Of a stretch of DNA of 64,000 nt, positions 52,972 to 61,024 are shown piece by piece (position 1 is the stretch's first letter; each line of letters starts with the position of its first letter). Source of the DNA: Verrucomicrobiaceae bacterium. Lineage in GTDB: Bacteria > Verrucomicrobiota > Verrucomicrobiia > Verrucomicrobiales > Verrucomicrobiaceae. The notes beneath the pieces are model-generated. The model saw only the letters and a program-made list of their open reading frames with translations. It had not been told where the DNA came from and did not search any database. The stretch covers positions 124,001 to 188,000 of the forward strand of contig JAIXOU010000106.1 in the NCBI GenBank assembly GCA_027486585.1, read 5' to 3'. A program made the position numbers and the translations under genes.

Positions 52972-55900
52972 CTACTGAAGATTGAAGCCGCCAGAAAGAA
53001 TCGCGGTCGCCGTAGCAGCCTGTCCCTGAGCCGGAATTTGCGGTAACATAAAGTAACCCACGGCTTTATGACTCCCATTGCTCAATCGCACGACTTGACC
53101 TTGGAAAGCCACCTTGGACCGAACCAAAGGCGGTGTGGTGGGTTCTGTCAGATTGAAGCTACCCGCCACCCCACCAGTTGCTGTATTTAGAGTGATAGCG
53201 ACTTTGCCTGGATTGATTGCATTCTTGAGGTCGATCGTGTTACTGTCAGTGAAAATGAAGCTCATGTCAGGATCTATGGCTGAACTGGCAAGTCCGCCAT
53301 CCGTGAACCTCAAGTTAACGTTCCCAGGATCAGGCAATCCCAGCACAATGCTGCCTTTATTAGCCGGAGCTAGATAACCGCCCGCTGCCCTCAGCTTGAT
53401 AGGCCCGAAGTTAGTCGCGTAAGCACGACCACTGATCTTTGGCTTATTCCAAGTAAGCTCTCCACTGACAAAATTATTGGCAAAAAGCCCTCCCGTATCC
53501 TCAGCAAGCTTCAGCCCCTCTTGAATGCTCTGATTGCTCTGACTGCTCTGATAGCTCAGAATACTACCCCCATTTTTATAGAGCGGACTATACGCCCAGA
53601 AATCGCCGGCATTGCTCAGAAAGCTCGCGCTGGTGAAAGTCTCGCCATCAGCCGTCCTACCGACTGTGGTAATCACACCTGCAAGGCTGATATTGAAAGT
53701 GGCAAAGCCGCTGCCTTGAGGAATGGAGACTAGGCCTTTATCAGCCTGATCAACCAGATCCAAAGCCATGCTATAGTATCCAACCAGTGCATCGGCTGGA
53801 TTGTTCAGAGCATTCCAGCCTGTGCGCCATCCCTTAACTTTATCTAAGAACGGAGCAATTTTGGATGTCATTTCGCCTGTGACGGGGTCCAGGGTCAAAC
53901 TCAATGACTGACCTCCGATAGTCCCTGAAATCTGGGGAGCCACTGCCGCTAAATTTCCAGTCATCGAGTAAGCAGTCGATGCCCCCTTAACGGCGCTATT
54001 AGCAAACGCCCCGACAAGTTTGACCGTGTAGCTTCCGAGTGATGTTGTTGTCACCACCAGTGAACCACCTAAACCTCCATTGAGCGTAGCATCACGTGCG
54101 ACGGTTCCGCTAAAAGTGCCGACTAGATTTTTATCCAAGGCACGCACAATCAATCGCGTTGTGATAGCCGCACTGGCACCGCCTGTATTGAGCGCACGCA
54201 CTTGCACATTGTAGAGTCCAGATACCAGTGGGCGACCACTGATGACTCCTGTTGCAGGAGCAAACGTCAACCCAAGTGGCAGGCCCGTCATCACAAAGGT
54301 CCTTGGATAATTCAAGGCTGTCACCGTGTAGCTGAAATTAGCGCCAATGGTTAGGGTAGGGAATACAATTGGCTGAATAACAGGTGCCAGGAAAATGGGC
54401 GATACGGGAAGAGTGAACTGCTTCGTCACGACAAAACCCGTATTGTCTGTCAGTCGGACGGTGAATGTGGAAGCATTAGCTGTGAGTGTTGGAGTGCCAG
54501 AAAGTACACCTAAGCTGCTGAGACTTAAACCCGGAGGTAATGCACCAGCACTCAAGGCCCAGGTGTAAGGCGCCGTTCCGCCTTGCCCAACTAGCGTTTG
54601 GTTAAAAGCCACATTTCTGACCGAAGTCAGAAGACTTGATGTGGCAATGCTGAGATCACTCATGCGGACGCTAAATGCCCTGGTATCAGTGAATCCAAGG
54701 GCATCCTGAAGTCTCAATGTGAAGTTACTTGTAGTTACGCTTGTTGGAATACCAGAGAGAACGCCAGCCTCACTGAGGGTGACACCTTCTGGGAGCGCAC
54801 CTGAATTCAAAGCCCAAGTGTAAGGTGCCGTACCAGCACTGGCCGCTAAAGCTGTGCTATAGCTGCTCCCCACATTGCCTGGTGCCAAGACAGAAGCTGT
54901 GGAGATAACCGGAGCGCTGCCAGTGGCGAGGGTAAAGACCTTTGTAGCCGTTAAAATATTCGCATCACTCAGCTGCACGGTAAATTGGCTCGTGCCCGCA
55001 GAGGTCGGGGTACCGCTGAGCGCTCCTCCAGTGCTAAGTGCCAGTCCTGAAGGCAAAGCACCAGCGCTGACCACAAACCGATAAGGTGCTGTGCCACCCT
55101 GGGCGGCCAGTTGCTGAAGAAAGCTGCTACCGATCAGTCGCGAAGCCAGTATGGATGTAGTGATTGTAGGCGGTGTCGCAGCCACTGAATCAGGAAGAAA
55201 AGCGGTGGTGCTGAAGTGGGTATCCACCGTTACTTTGTCAAAGCCGAAGTTCGCCTGATTCGCAGGCCCCGTGATCGTGATCGCATAATTTGCCTGATTG
55301 CCGGGCAGATCCCATTTGGCCCAGAGCTGCCCGTCACCCGCGCTGTTCACTGCCTGAACCACCGTCGGGGCCACTCCATTGAGGCTATTGAGCGATATCG
55401 TTGCAGGAAAGGAACCGGCCCCAGGAATAGCAGCGATTTGCATCACGATGGTCGTGAATCCCTCCGTGCCAACTGTACCACTTGTCGGCACAGTGACTTG
55501 CTCAGCCAAAGTGCCGCTAGCGAAAGACAGATCACCATTATCGATGACATGATCTTCCGCATTGGTCGTCTGGAAGTTTGCTCCGACGGTAGCGCTCCCA
55601 ATGTCGGGTGAGCTATCGTTGATCGGCACTGCGCGATCTGAGGCATCATTAAATGTTTCCCATCCAAAATAAGTGCTTGCAGCAGTTCCCCGCTCAGTGA
55701 CGGCAAACAGCCCTGCACTTTGACTCATTGCGTGAGCATACGCTGGAGTGACCAGTAAAACAGTGACCGTGGCAGCAGCAGAGTTGACCCCTGTTGGATT
55801 GACCTCATTGGAGACCTTGACCCAATAGCTTTTAGTTAGTGTTGATGCCGGTGTCGTGAAAGAATTAGAGTTCGTTCCCACTGGAGTCGTCGTCACACCG

Positions 55901-57057
55901 CTATCGCCTTCATACCATTGATAAGAAAGTGCGCCATCTCCACTCGCAGACACCGAGAGTGTCGTGGAGTTACCATAATTGACTGAGGTCGAAGCGGGAG
56001 ATGCTGTGATAGTTGGAGGCTGCAACACGGTGACTCTCGCTACCGTCGAGTCTGCACCCCCAGGATTGGCCAAGTTAGAAACTCGGACCCAATAATCGGT
56101 GTTCTCCAAGAGAACCGGGGTTGTAAATGAAGCACTGTTGGTTCCACTAAGCGGATTAGCCGTGATGCCGCTAGCTCCTCGGAACCACTGATAAATCAAC
56201 GGTGCATCGCCAGTCGCAACGACAGAGATAGTCGTCGTTTGTCCGCGGTTAATTGTCGCCGATACTGGATGCGTTGTGATCGCCGCAGGCTGACGAACCG
56301 TCACTGTAGCTGTATTGGAATTAGCTCCCGTAGTATTCACGGAATTAGTAACTTTCACCCAATAACTCGTTGTATCCGCCAGTACCGGCGTAACGAAAGT
56401 AGCGGAGTCAGTTCCGACAGGAGTCGTCGTCGTGCCGCTGGCGCCTTGATACCATTGATAAGTTGGGGGAGGCACTCCAGTGGCAATGACCGTCAGCGTG
56501 GTGCTACCACCACTGTTGATGGACGTCGAGGACGGATGCGTCGTGATAACTGGGTTCGGGGCGACACTAATGGTGATGGCCTTTGATACCCATTCTCCCG
56601 AGAAACCAGCGTACCGGTATGCCCTGATTGTGACGTTTCTGTCGCCGACTTGCGTGGTTGTGCCCGTCAAGGTTGCAGTTGCACCCGTGGATTTCGTCAG
56701 CGTCAGGCCAGTAGGCAGTGTGCCACTGAAGACCTGCCACGATTGTGGCTGGCTTGGACTTCCTAAGACTTGGAAAAGGCCATTTAAAGCCACCCCTGAT
56801 GTCACTGGAACGGTCGCTGAACCTGCTGAAGGTGCCACCTGGGAGAGTGTCGTCGCGCCAGCCACACTGTCATAAGCGCCAAGTCCCACGACCGTTGCAA
56901 TCGCAATCTTTGTCGCATCCATCACAGCGAATGAACTCAGTAGATTCACCTCAGGCATGATGATCTGTGCAGCGGGCGTGCGCTGAAAGAGCAGGAGGAA
57001 CGTGCTGCTGCGTTTGCAAAGCCTTTTGAGCTTCTGAAGGATTGGCTGATTTTTCAT
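52972..57057 (-). CDS. Giant secreted Ig-repeat protein
   Basis: This 1361-residue protein has an unusual N-terminus (basic start, then RTPAAQIIMPEVNLLSSFAV and MDATKIAIATVVGLGAYDSV, likely a transport signal). Next are a putative-Ig (He_PIG-like) unit (about 85-165), three near-identical Ig-like units of about 88 residues (about 168-435; shared SYWVKVxN and TYQWY), a domain with FGWETFNDASDRAVP, four more He_PIG-like repeats (about 645-985; GTAPYxW...LPxGLxLS...LSGTP) and a beta-rich C-terminal region. It is probably surface-exposed. It lies 41 bp after the DUF4266-like gene and 28 bp before YceI. Confidence 0.82.
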   Translation of the reverse strand: MKNQPILQKLKRLCKRSSTFLLLFQRTPAAQIIMPEVNLLSSFAVMDATKIAIATVVGLGAYDSVAGATTLSQVAPSAGSATVPVTSGVALNGLFQVLGSPSQPQSWQVFSGTLPTGLTLTKSTGATATLTGTTTQVGDRNVTIRAYRYAGFSGEWVSKAITISVAPNPVITTHPSSTSINSGGSTTLTVIATGVPPPTYQWYQGASGTTTTPVGTDSATFVTPVLADTTSYWVKVTNSVNTTGANSNTATVTVRQPAAITTHPVSATINRGQTTTISVVATGDAPLIYQWFRGASGITANPLSGTNSASFTTPVLLENTDYWVRVSNLANPGGADSTVARVTVLQPPTITASPASTSVNYGNSTTLSVSASGDGALSYQWYEGDSGVTTTPVGTNSNSFTTPASTLTKSYWVKVSNEVNPTGVNSAAATVTVLLVTPAYAHAMSQSAGLFAVTERGTAASTYFGWETFNDASDRAVPINDSSPDIGSATVGANFQTTNAEDHVIDNGDLSFASGTLAEQVTVPTSGTVGTEGFTTIVMQIAAIPGAGSFPATISLNSLNGVAPTVVQAVNSAGDGQLWAKWDLPGNQANYAITITGPANQANFGFDKVTVDTHFSTTAFLPDSVAATPPTITTSILASRLIGSSFLQQLAAQGGTAPYRFVVSAGALPSGLALSTGGALSGTPTSAGTSQFTVQLSDANILTATKVFTLATGSAPVISTASVLAPGNVGSSYSTALAASAGTAPYTWALNSGALPEGVTLSEAGVLSGIPTSVTTSNFTLRLQDALGFTDTRAFSVRMSDLSIATSSLLTSVRNVAFNQTLVGQGGTAPYTWALSAGALPPGLSLSSLGVLSGTPTLTANASTFTVRLTDNTGFVVTKQFTLPVSPIFLAPVIQPIVFPTLTIGANFSYTVTALNYPRTFVMTGLPLGLTFAPATGVISGRPLVSGLYNVQVRALNTGGASAAITTRLIVRALDKNLVGTFSGTVARDATLNGGLGGSLVVTTTSLGSYTVKLVGAFANSAVKGASTAYSMTGNLAAVAPQISGTIGGQSLSLTLDPVTGEMTSKIAPFLDKVKGWRTGWNALNNPADALVGYYSMALDLVDQADKGLVSIPQGSGFATFNISLAGVITTVGRTADGETFTSASFLSNAGDFWAYSPLYKNGGSILSYQSSQSNQSIQEGLKLAEDTGGLFANNFVSGELTWNKPKISGRAYATNFGPIKLRAAGGYLAPANKGSIVLGLPDPGNVNLRFTDGGLASSAIDPDMSFIFTDSNTIDLKNAINPGKVAITLNTATGGVAGSFNLTEPTTPPLVRSKVAFQGQVVRLSNGSHKAVGYFMLPQIPAQGQAATATAILSGGFNLQ

Positions 57058-57098
57058 CGTATTAGTTAGGCTGGTTGTTTTGAAAATGAATGTGATTG

Positions 57099-57326
57099 TT
57101 AATTACAGCCGCAGCCGCCACCGCCCACACCACCGCCACCAAAGCTGGCTTCGCGCGAAAAGTAGGCGTGCTGAGTCATCGCCAGCAGCAGAGAGTCACG
57201 ACCTGCGTCCATAAGCGGGTTCGCCAGATTACCGCGCTGGTAGGGCTTCACGCGCACGAGATGCTGGGAGCAACTACTGAGCAGCATCACAGCCATGGCG
57301 GCAGTAGTGAGGATCATTGTTTTCAT
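57099..57326 (-). CDS. DUF4266-like lipoprotein with Gly/Cys tail
   Basis: This 75-residue protein has a lipoprotein signal (MKTMILTTAAMAVMLLSSC, Cys19) and a mature part VKPYQRGNLANPLMDAGRDS, then HAYFSREASF and a terminal GGGGVGGGGCGCN. I recognise this as the DUF4266 pattern, whose members occur beside ApbE and DUF3570 genes. The C-terminal CGCN could bind a metal or take a cofactor. It lies 21 bp after the thioredoxin gene. Confidence 0.82.
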   Translation of the reverse strand: MKTMILTTAAMAVMLLSSCSQHLVRVKPYQRGNLANPLMDAGRDSLLLAMTQHAYFSREASFGGGGVGGGGCGCN

Positions 57327-57347
57327 CGTTAAATAAGTGGGGTGATT

Positions 57348-57833
57348 TTATTCAGTCAGCAGCGCTTCGATCTCGGCGGTGTATTCGGCTTCGGTCTTGG
57401 CACCTTTAAAGCCTTTGTGGATATGGCGAATCACACCTTTGCGATCCACGAGGTAGCTGCTAGGCATTGTCGGCGGATTAAAGAAGTCTGCTGCCTTATG
57501 CTGTGAATCATGCACCAGAGTGAAGGCGACTTTGTTCTTAGCCAGGAAGCCTTGATATGCCGACGCTTCATCATCGACCCCGATGCCTATGGTCACCAAT
57601 CCCCTCGCGGCATACTTCTGATGCAGCCGTGCCATGGTGACAAATGAGGCTTTACATGGCGCACACCATGAAGCCCAGAAATCAACGAGGACGACTTTTC
57701 CCATGGTCTTTGGCAGTGAAGAACCGGGTAGCAGAGCACTTAGAGCAGGAAGGGCCGTTCCGACTTTGGGTTCTGCTGCTGTTGCAACAGATAAGCTGAG
57801 ACAGATGAAGGCGAGGATTAAGTTTGTTTTCAT
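57348..57833 (-). CDS. TlpA/ResA-like periplasmic thioredoxin
   Basis: This 161-residue protein has a signal peptide (MKTNLILAFICLSLSVATAA) and a thioredoxin fold with the active site FWASWCAPCKASF. ALLPGSSLPKTMGKVVLVDF is the typical first strand. It would reduce or handle disulfides in the periplasm, perhaps acting on the Cys of the DUF4266-like protein. Gaps are 27 bp to apbE and 21 bp to the DUF4266 gene, so the genes are cotranscribed. Confidence 0.9.
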   Translation of the reverse strand: MKTNLILAFICLSLSVATAAEPKVGTALPALSALLPGSSLPKTMGKVVLVDFWASWCAPCKASFVTMARLHQKYAARGLVTIGIGVDDEASAYQGFLAKNKVAFTLVHDSQHKAADFFNPPTMPSSYLVDRKGVIRHIHKGFKGAKTEAEYTAEIEALLTE

Positions 57834-57860
57834 GGTATTTGAATTTTTGGAAGAATCAGA

Positions 57861-58832
57861 TCAGGCTGCTTGAACTTGGAATTTGCGGAACTCTCGGGTA
57901 ACATGCGGGCCATGCTCATCCTGCACGCAGGCTTCAACACCGGGAGCGCGGTCGGCAAATAACAGCCCCTCCCGCAAGCCTAGAATGAAGACACAAGTAG
58001 AATAGATACCCGCCAATAAACAACTCGGCGCAATGACTGTAACAGCGCGCAAACCGTGTCGCACTGGCCACCCAGTGCGGCGATCCAGAATGTGACCGTA
58101 GCGGACACCGTTGTGTTCAAAGCGCCGAGCGTAATCACCCGATGCACAGACAGCATAACCGGACACGGCTAGACCACCTATGCATTGCTCGGTTTTGATA
58201 CCATCCTGAATCCCCACATGCCAAAAGGGATGCAGGCCATTGCCCCCGAAGGCGAAGATATCGCGACCGAGATCGACAAGTGCGTCTTGGATACCATACC
58301 TCTTGGCAATAGCGATGAGTTGATCCACGGCGAATTCTTTGCCAAAGCCTCCGAAGTCTAGCCCCATGCCCTCACGAGCAAGAAAGACTTTCCCTGGCTT
58401 GCGGTGCAAGTCCTTCCAATTTGAGAGAGCTAGTGCCGTGGCGATCTCATCATGACTGGGCAACCGTTCATGCACGATCTTCCAATCCCATACTTTAGTC
58501 AGTGGCAGTGTAGCCGCATCAAGAACACCATCCGTCAGGCGATGCATAACGTCTGCTAAATCAAGCATCTTCTCCATTTCATGATCTACCGACACCCATT
58601 CCTTGCCCGCAGCCTGATTGATTTTTGATAACATCGAGTCCGGTTTAAATCGGGAAAACTTTGCCTCAAAAGCACTCAACCAACCAAGTGCATCAGCCAC
58701 GAATAGTAGAGCCGTCTTTTTGTCTTCACAACGAAACTGGATGGCACAGTCAGTTCCCAACGCACGAAAGGCCACACGCCGCACGCCGCGTGCATCAGGC
58801 TCGATGGGGATTGGAGGGACTGCCTTAGACAT
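57861..58832 (-). CDS. apbE: FAD:protein FMN transferase (ApbE)
   Basis: This 323-residue enzyme attaches FMN to Thr/Ser of target proteins, usually outside the cytoplasm. ApbE features are FRALGTDCAIQFRCEDKKTA, FSRFKPDSMLSKINQAAG, GLDFGGFGKEFAVDQLI and HILDRRTGWPVRHGLRAV. I see no clear signal peptide, so its location is uncertain. It sits between the DUF3570-like and thioredoxin genes (9- and 27-bp gaps). No obvious flavin acceptor motif ([S/T]GA[S/T]) protein is adjacent, so its substrate here is open. Confidence 0.92.
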   Translation of the reverse strand: MSKAVPPIPIEPDARGVRRVAFRALGTDCAIQFRCEDKKTALLFVADALGWLSAFEAKFSRFKPDSMLSKINQAAGKEWVSVDHEMEKMLDLADVMHRLTDGVLDAATLPLTKVWDWKIVHERLPSHDEIATALALSNWKDLHRKPGKVFLAREGMGLDFGGFGKEFAVDQLIAIAKRYGIQDALVDLGRDIFAFGGNGLHPFWHVGIQDGIKTEQCIGGLAVSGYAVCASGDYARRFEHNGVRYGHILDRRTGWPVRHGLRAVTVIAPSCLLAGIYSTCVFILGLREGLLFADRAPGVEACVQDEHGPHVTREFRKFQVQAA

Positions 58833-58841
58833 GAAGTTGAA

Positions 58842-59996
58842 TCAGAATTGAAAGTTAAGGCCAAAGGTACACATGCTGGCAGTGGCATAGGAAGCTGCAG
58901 GTGCCTGATCACTCCCAATGCCGGACATGTCGTAATGCTCGTAAGTGACGGAAGCCGCTATATTTTCAGTGAACCGGTAGCGGGCCTTTAAACCGAGGCT
59001 CATCGTCGCCATTGAAGAGAGGCGATAATCCGCAGAGTAGTTCGGCCCGCTGCCGTCAGGATAAATCTGCGGCGTGGCGATATTCACCTCGTTGAGAGAG
59101 TTGTGGAAGAAGTCCGCCGCACTCTGCTGGTAGTAGCGGAAGAAGGGAGTAATCTCCCATTTTCCAAACAAACTCTGCCTCCACTCCAGTTGCAGGCTCT
59201 GGGAGAAGACGCCGTAGTCGTCCTGCGCAAGGCGAACGACGGCATCCAGCGCCGATTTCGTTTTTTCGAAGTAGTGTGTCCCCTGGAACTGCAACACGCC
59301 TCGTAGCCGACTAGATGGGCGGTTTTCTCGATAGGAGCTAGTAACTGGAAAAACACCAACAAGTTCATCGCGTTGAATGCTCTTGTATTGATCATTCAGG
59401 TAGCCTTCCGCATACCCCAAAGTCAGATTGGCAGACAGAACGGTGTTTTTGTCCAAAAGCTGGGATAAACCGAAGAAGAGATCGTAGCTTCTTTTGTTCT
59501 GATCATCGATTCCTCTCACGACGATGGTGTCATTAAGATAGTTGAGCCCGAATGACACCGTCGTATTCTTCTGATTCAGTTCCCACTTATCACTCAGGGA
59601 GATGCCCTGAGAAAGGTAGTCGCTTTCACGGCTGTTTGACAGCTCCAGTTCCACACGATGATCACCGATCTGCTGGGAAAGTGCTGCCAGCACGCCTTGA
59701 CGCACGTCGTCAATGGGCGTCAGGAATGGCTGTTTAGCGCCAGGCAGGGCTTTCTGCTGATTCTCGGGTAGAACTCCGTTGGGCGTAGACCCACTGATTG
59801 CGTCCCTCAGAAACTGAAAACGGAAGCTCGTTTCTTCGGATAAAAAGATCTCGCCACGATAATAGTAGGACTCGACGAACATGCGACCGCCGGACTCATC
59901 ATAAGTCTGATAACTTGTATCAAACTTAAAGGCCTCCGCACCTGCCAGGGGCACAACAGGCATCAGGAGTGGCGCTAAGGCGATTTTTTTTTTCAT
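58842..59996 (-). CDS. DUF3570-like outer-membrane beta-barrel protein
   Basis: From ATG 59996 (MKKKIALAPLLMPVVPLAGA) this is 384 residues with a signal peptide. It has alternating aromatic beta strands (SFRFQFLRDAISGSTPNG, SVTYEHYDMSGIGSD) and ends in Phe (CTFGLNFQF), typical of a barrel. The start RMFVESYYYRGEIFLSEETS and the RDAISGATP-like block match the DUF3570 family, found with apbE, TlpA and DUF4266 genes. It heads the tight part of the run. Confidence 0.82.
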   Translation of the reverse strand: MKKKIALAPLLMPVVPLAGAEAFKFDTSYQTYDESGGRMFVESYYYRGEIFLSEETSFRFQFLRDAISGSTPNGVLPENQQKALPGAKQPFLTPIDDVRQGVLAALSQQIGDHRVELELSNSRESDYLSQGISLSDKWELNQKNTTVSFGLNYLNDTIVVRGIDDQNKRSYDLFFGLSQLLDKNTVLSANLTLGYAEGYLNDQYKSIQRDELVGVFPVTSSYRENRPSSRLRGVLQFQGTHYFEKTKSALDAVVRLAQDDYGVFSQSLQLEWRQSLFGKWEITPFFRYYQQSAADFFHNSLNEVNIATPQIYPDGSGPNYSADYRLSSMATMSLGLKARYRFTENIAASVTYEHYDMSGIGSDQAPAASYATASMCTFGLNFQF

Positions 59997-60344
59997 GAGA
60001 GACAACTTTAAAATACTAGGATCAATGTTTTTGCTCAAGATCTAAGAGGCCACGTTTGCAGCCTTAATTTCTTGAATCGTAGCGCAATTCATAATGGTCC
60101 AGCTGTTAAGCAGAGGCAAAAGGAATAGGGTGAGAAACCAGTCACCTGTACTGGCTCATTCGCACAGGGCCGGGAACGGAAATAGATTTCAAACAAGTGA
60201 GGGAAAATCTGCCTGTAAGGCAGTGCACAGAGGTGCGGGATGGGCAACGGAGCAGAGAGCTTTGGCGTGATTGATCACGGCCCGTCTGCATTAATGATGT
60301 CATAAAACAGGTCTTCAGACCCAATTACGACGTTCTCTAATGCC
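59997..60344. other. Long leader/intergenic region upstream of DUF3570 gene
   Basis: This 348-bp gap lies between two minus-strand genes. It contains at least two small hairpins (GGTC-TGAA-GACC at about 60316-60327 read on minus, and CCAGT/ACTGG at about 60140-60160). I see no gene. It probably holds the promoter and possibly a structured leader for the downstream run; no known riboswitch pattern could be assembled. Confidence 0.45.
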
Positions 60345-60830
60345 TCAAATCAAAAGCTGAACACCCGTCATGGTTGGCCGCCAATCGCTTTCCTTCTGCT
60401 CTTGATCTCTTGTCATCTGATGGCGAAACATGTCGCGCACCTGCTGCTCAAAAGAATGCCTTAACATCTGAGTTGCCTCAAAGTTAATGCTGACAGGCTG
60501 AAGTACCTCCTCGGCCACAAGATGACGCTCAGAGGAAGCGACACTGGTTAAGTGGACTGAGGAAAAGTGATGATCGCCATTCTGGTCTTCACGACAAAAA
60601 CAGACCAATACACGAAGACTGGCATTGACGTGATCGGCAACCTCCGGCGTTTCAGCACCTACGCGATGATGCAAAACGATCTGAGTGATTTGATCCGATT
60701 CTAGAACGATCATCTCGTGACTCCCATCCAAGTCAGCCAACATCGCGGCTGAGGCCGTCATCACCGAGGTCCCTGTGATGGCGTAAGCCAGCAAGAGGAG
60801 CAGCGCGGTGAAACGATTGAGGGGACTCAT
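60345..60830 (-). CDS. Secreted or membrane-anchored protein, unknown
   Basis: This 161-residue protein has an N-terminal hydrophobic signal (MSPLNRFTALLLLLAYAITG). The mature part contains a LRVLVCFCREDQNGDHHFSS segment and a charged helical C-terminus (LRHSFEQQVRDMFRHQMTRD). No family recognised. It is upstream of the DUF3570 gene across a 348-bp gap on the same strand, so cotranscription is uncertain. Confidence 0.55.
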   Translation of the reverse strand: MSPLNRFTALLLLLAYAITGTSVMTASAAMLADLDGSHEMIVLESDQITQIVLHHRVGAETPEVADHVNASLRVLVCFCREDQNGDHHFSSVHLTSVASSERHLVAEEVLQPVSINFEATQMLRHSFEQQVRDMFRHQMTRDQEQKESDWRPTMTGVQLLI

Positions 60831-61024
60831 AAACTAAGTTTTTTAAGCAAACTGTAAAACAAACAAACGCAATGACTGAAGATCACATTACCAAATGATA
60901 ATCCATGAACCCTAATGGAGTTGAGTCACAAGAAGCTGAATAAATTTTGCGTTTCCTCACACTTTTATTGTCCGGTTTCCGCCCTCTGTGCGGTATATCT
61001 CCCCCCGCCAGTTCATTTTTAACC

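Noticed and set aside
60296-60335. Cobalamin riboswitch, suggested by GTCTGAAGACCTG (B12-box-like) on the minus strand
   Set aside because: A B12 box should be at the 3' end of a long element, but here the upstream sequence is inside the 60345-60830 gene and the other conserved parts could not be found.
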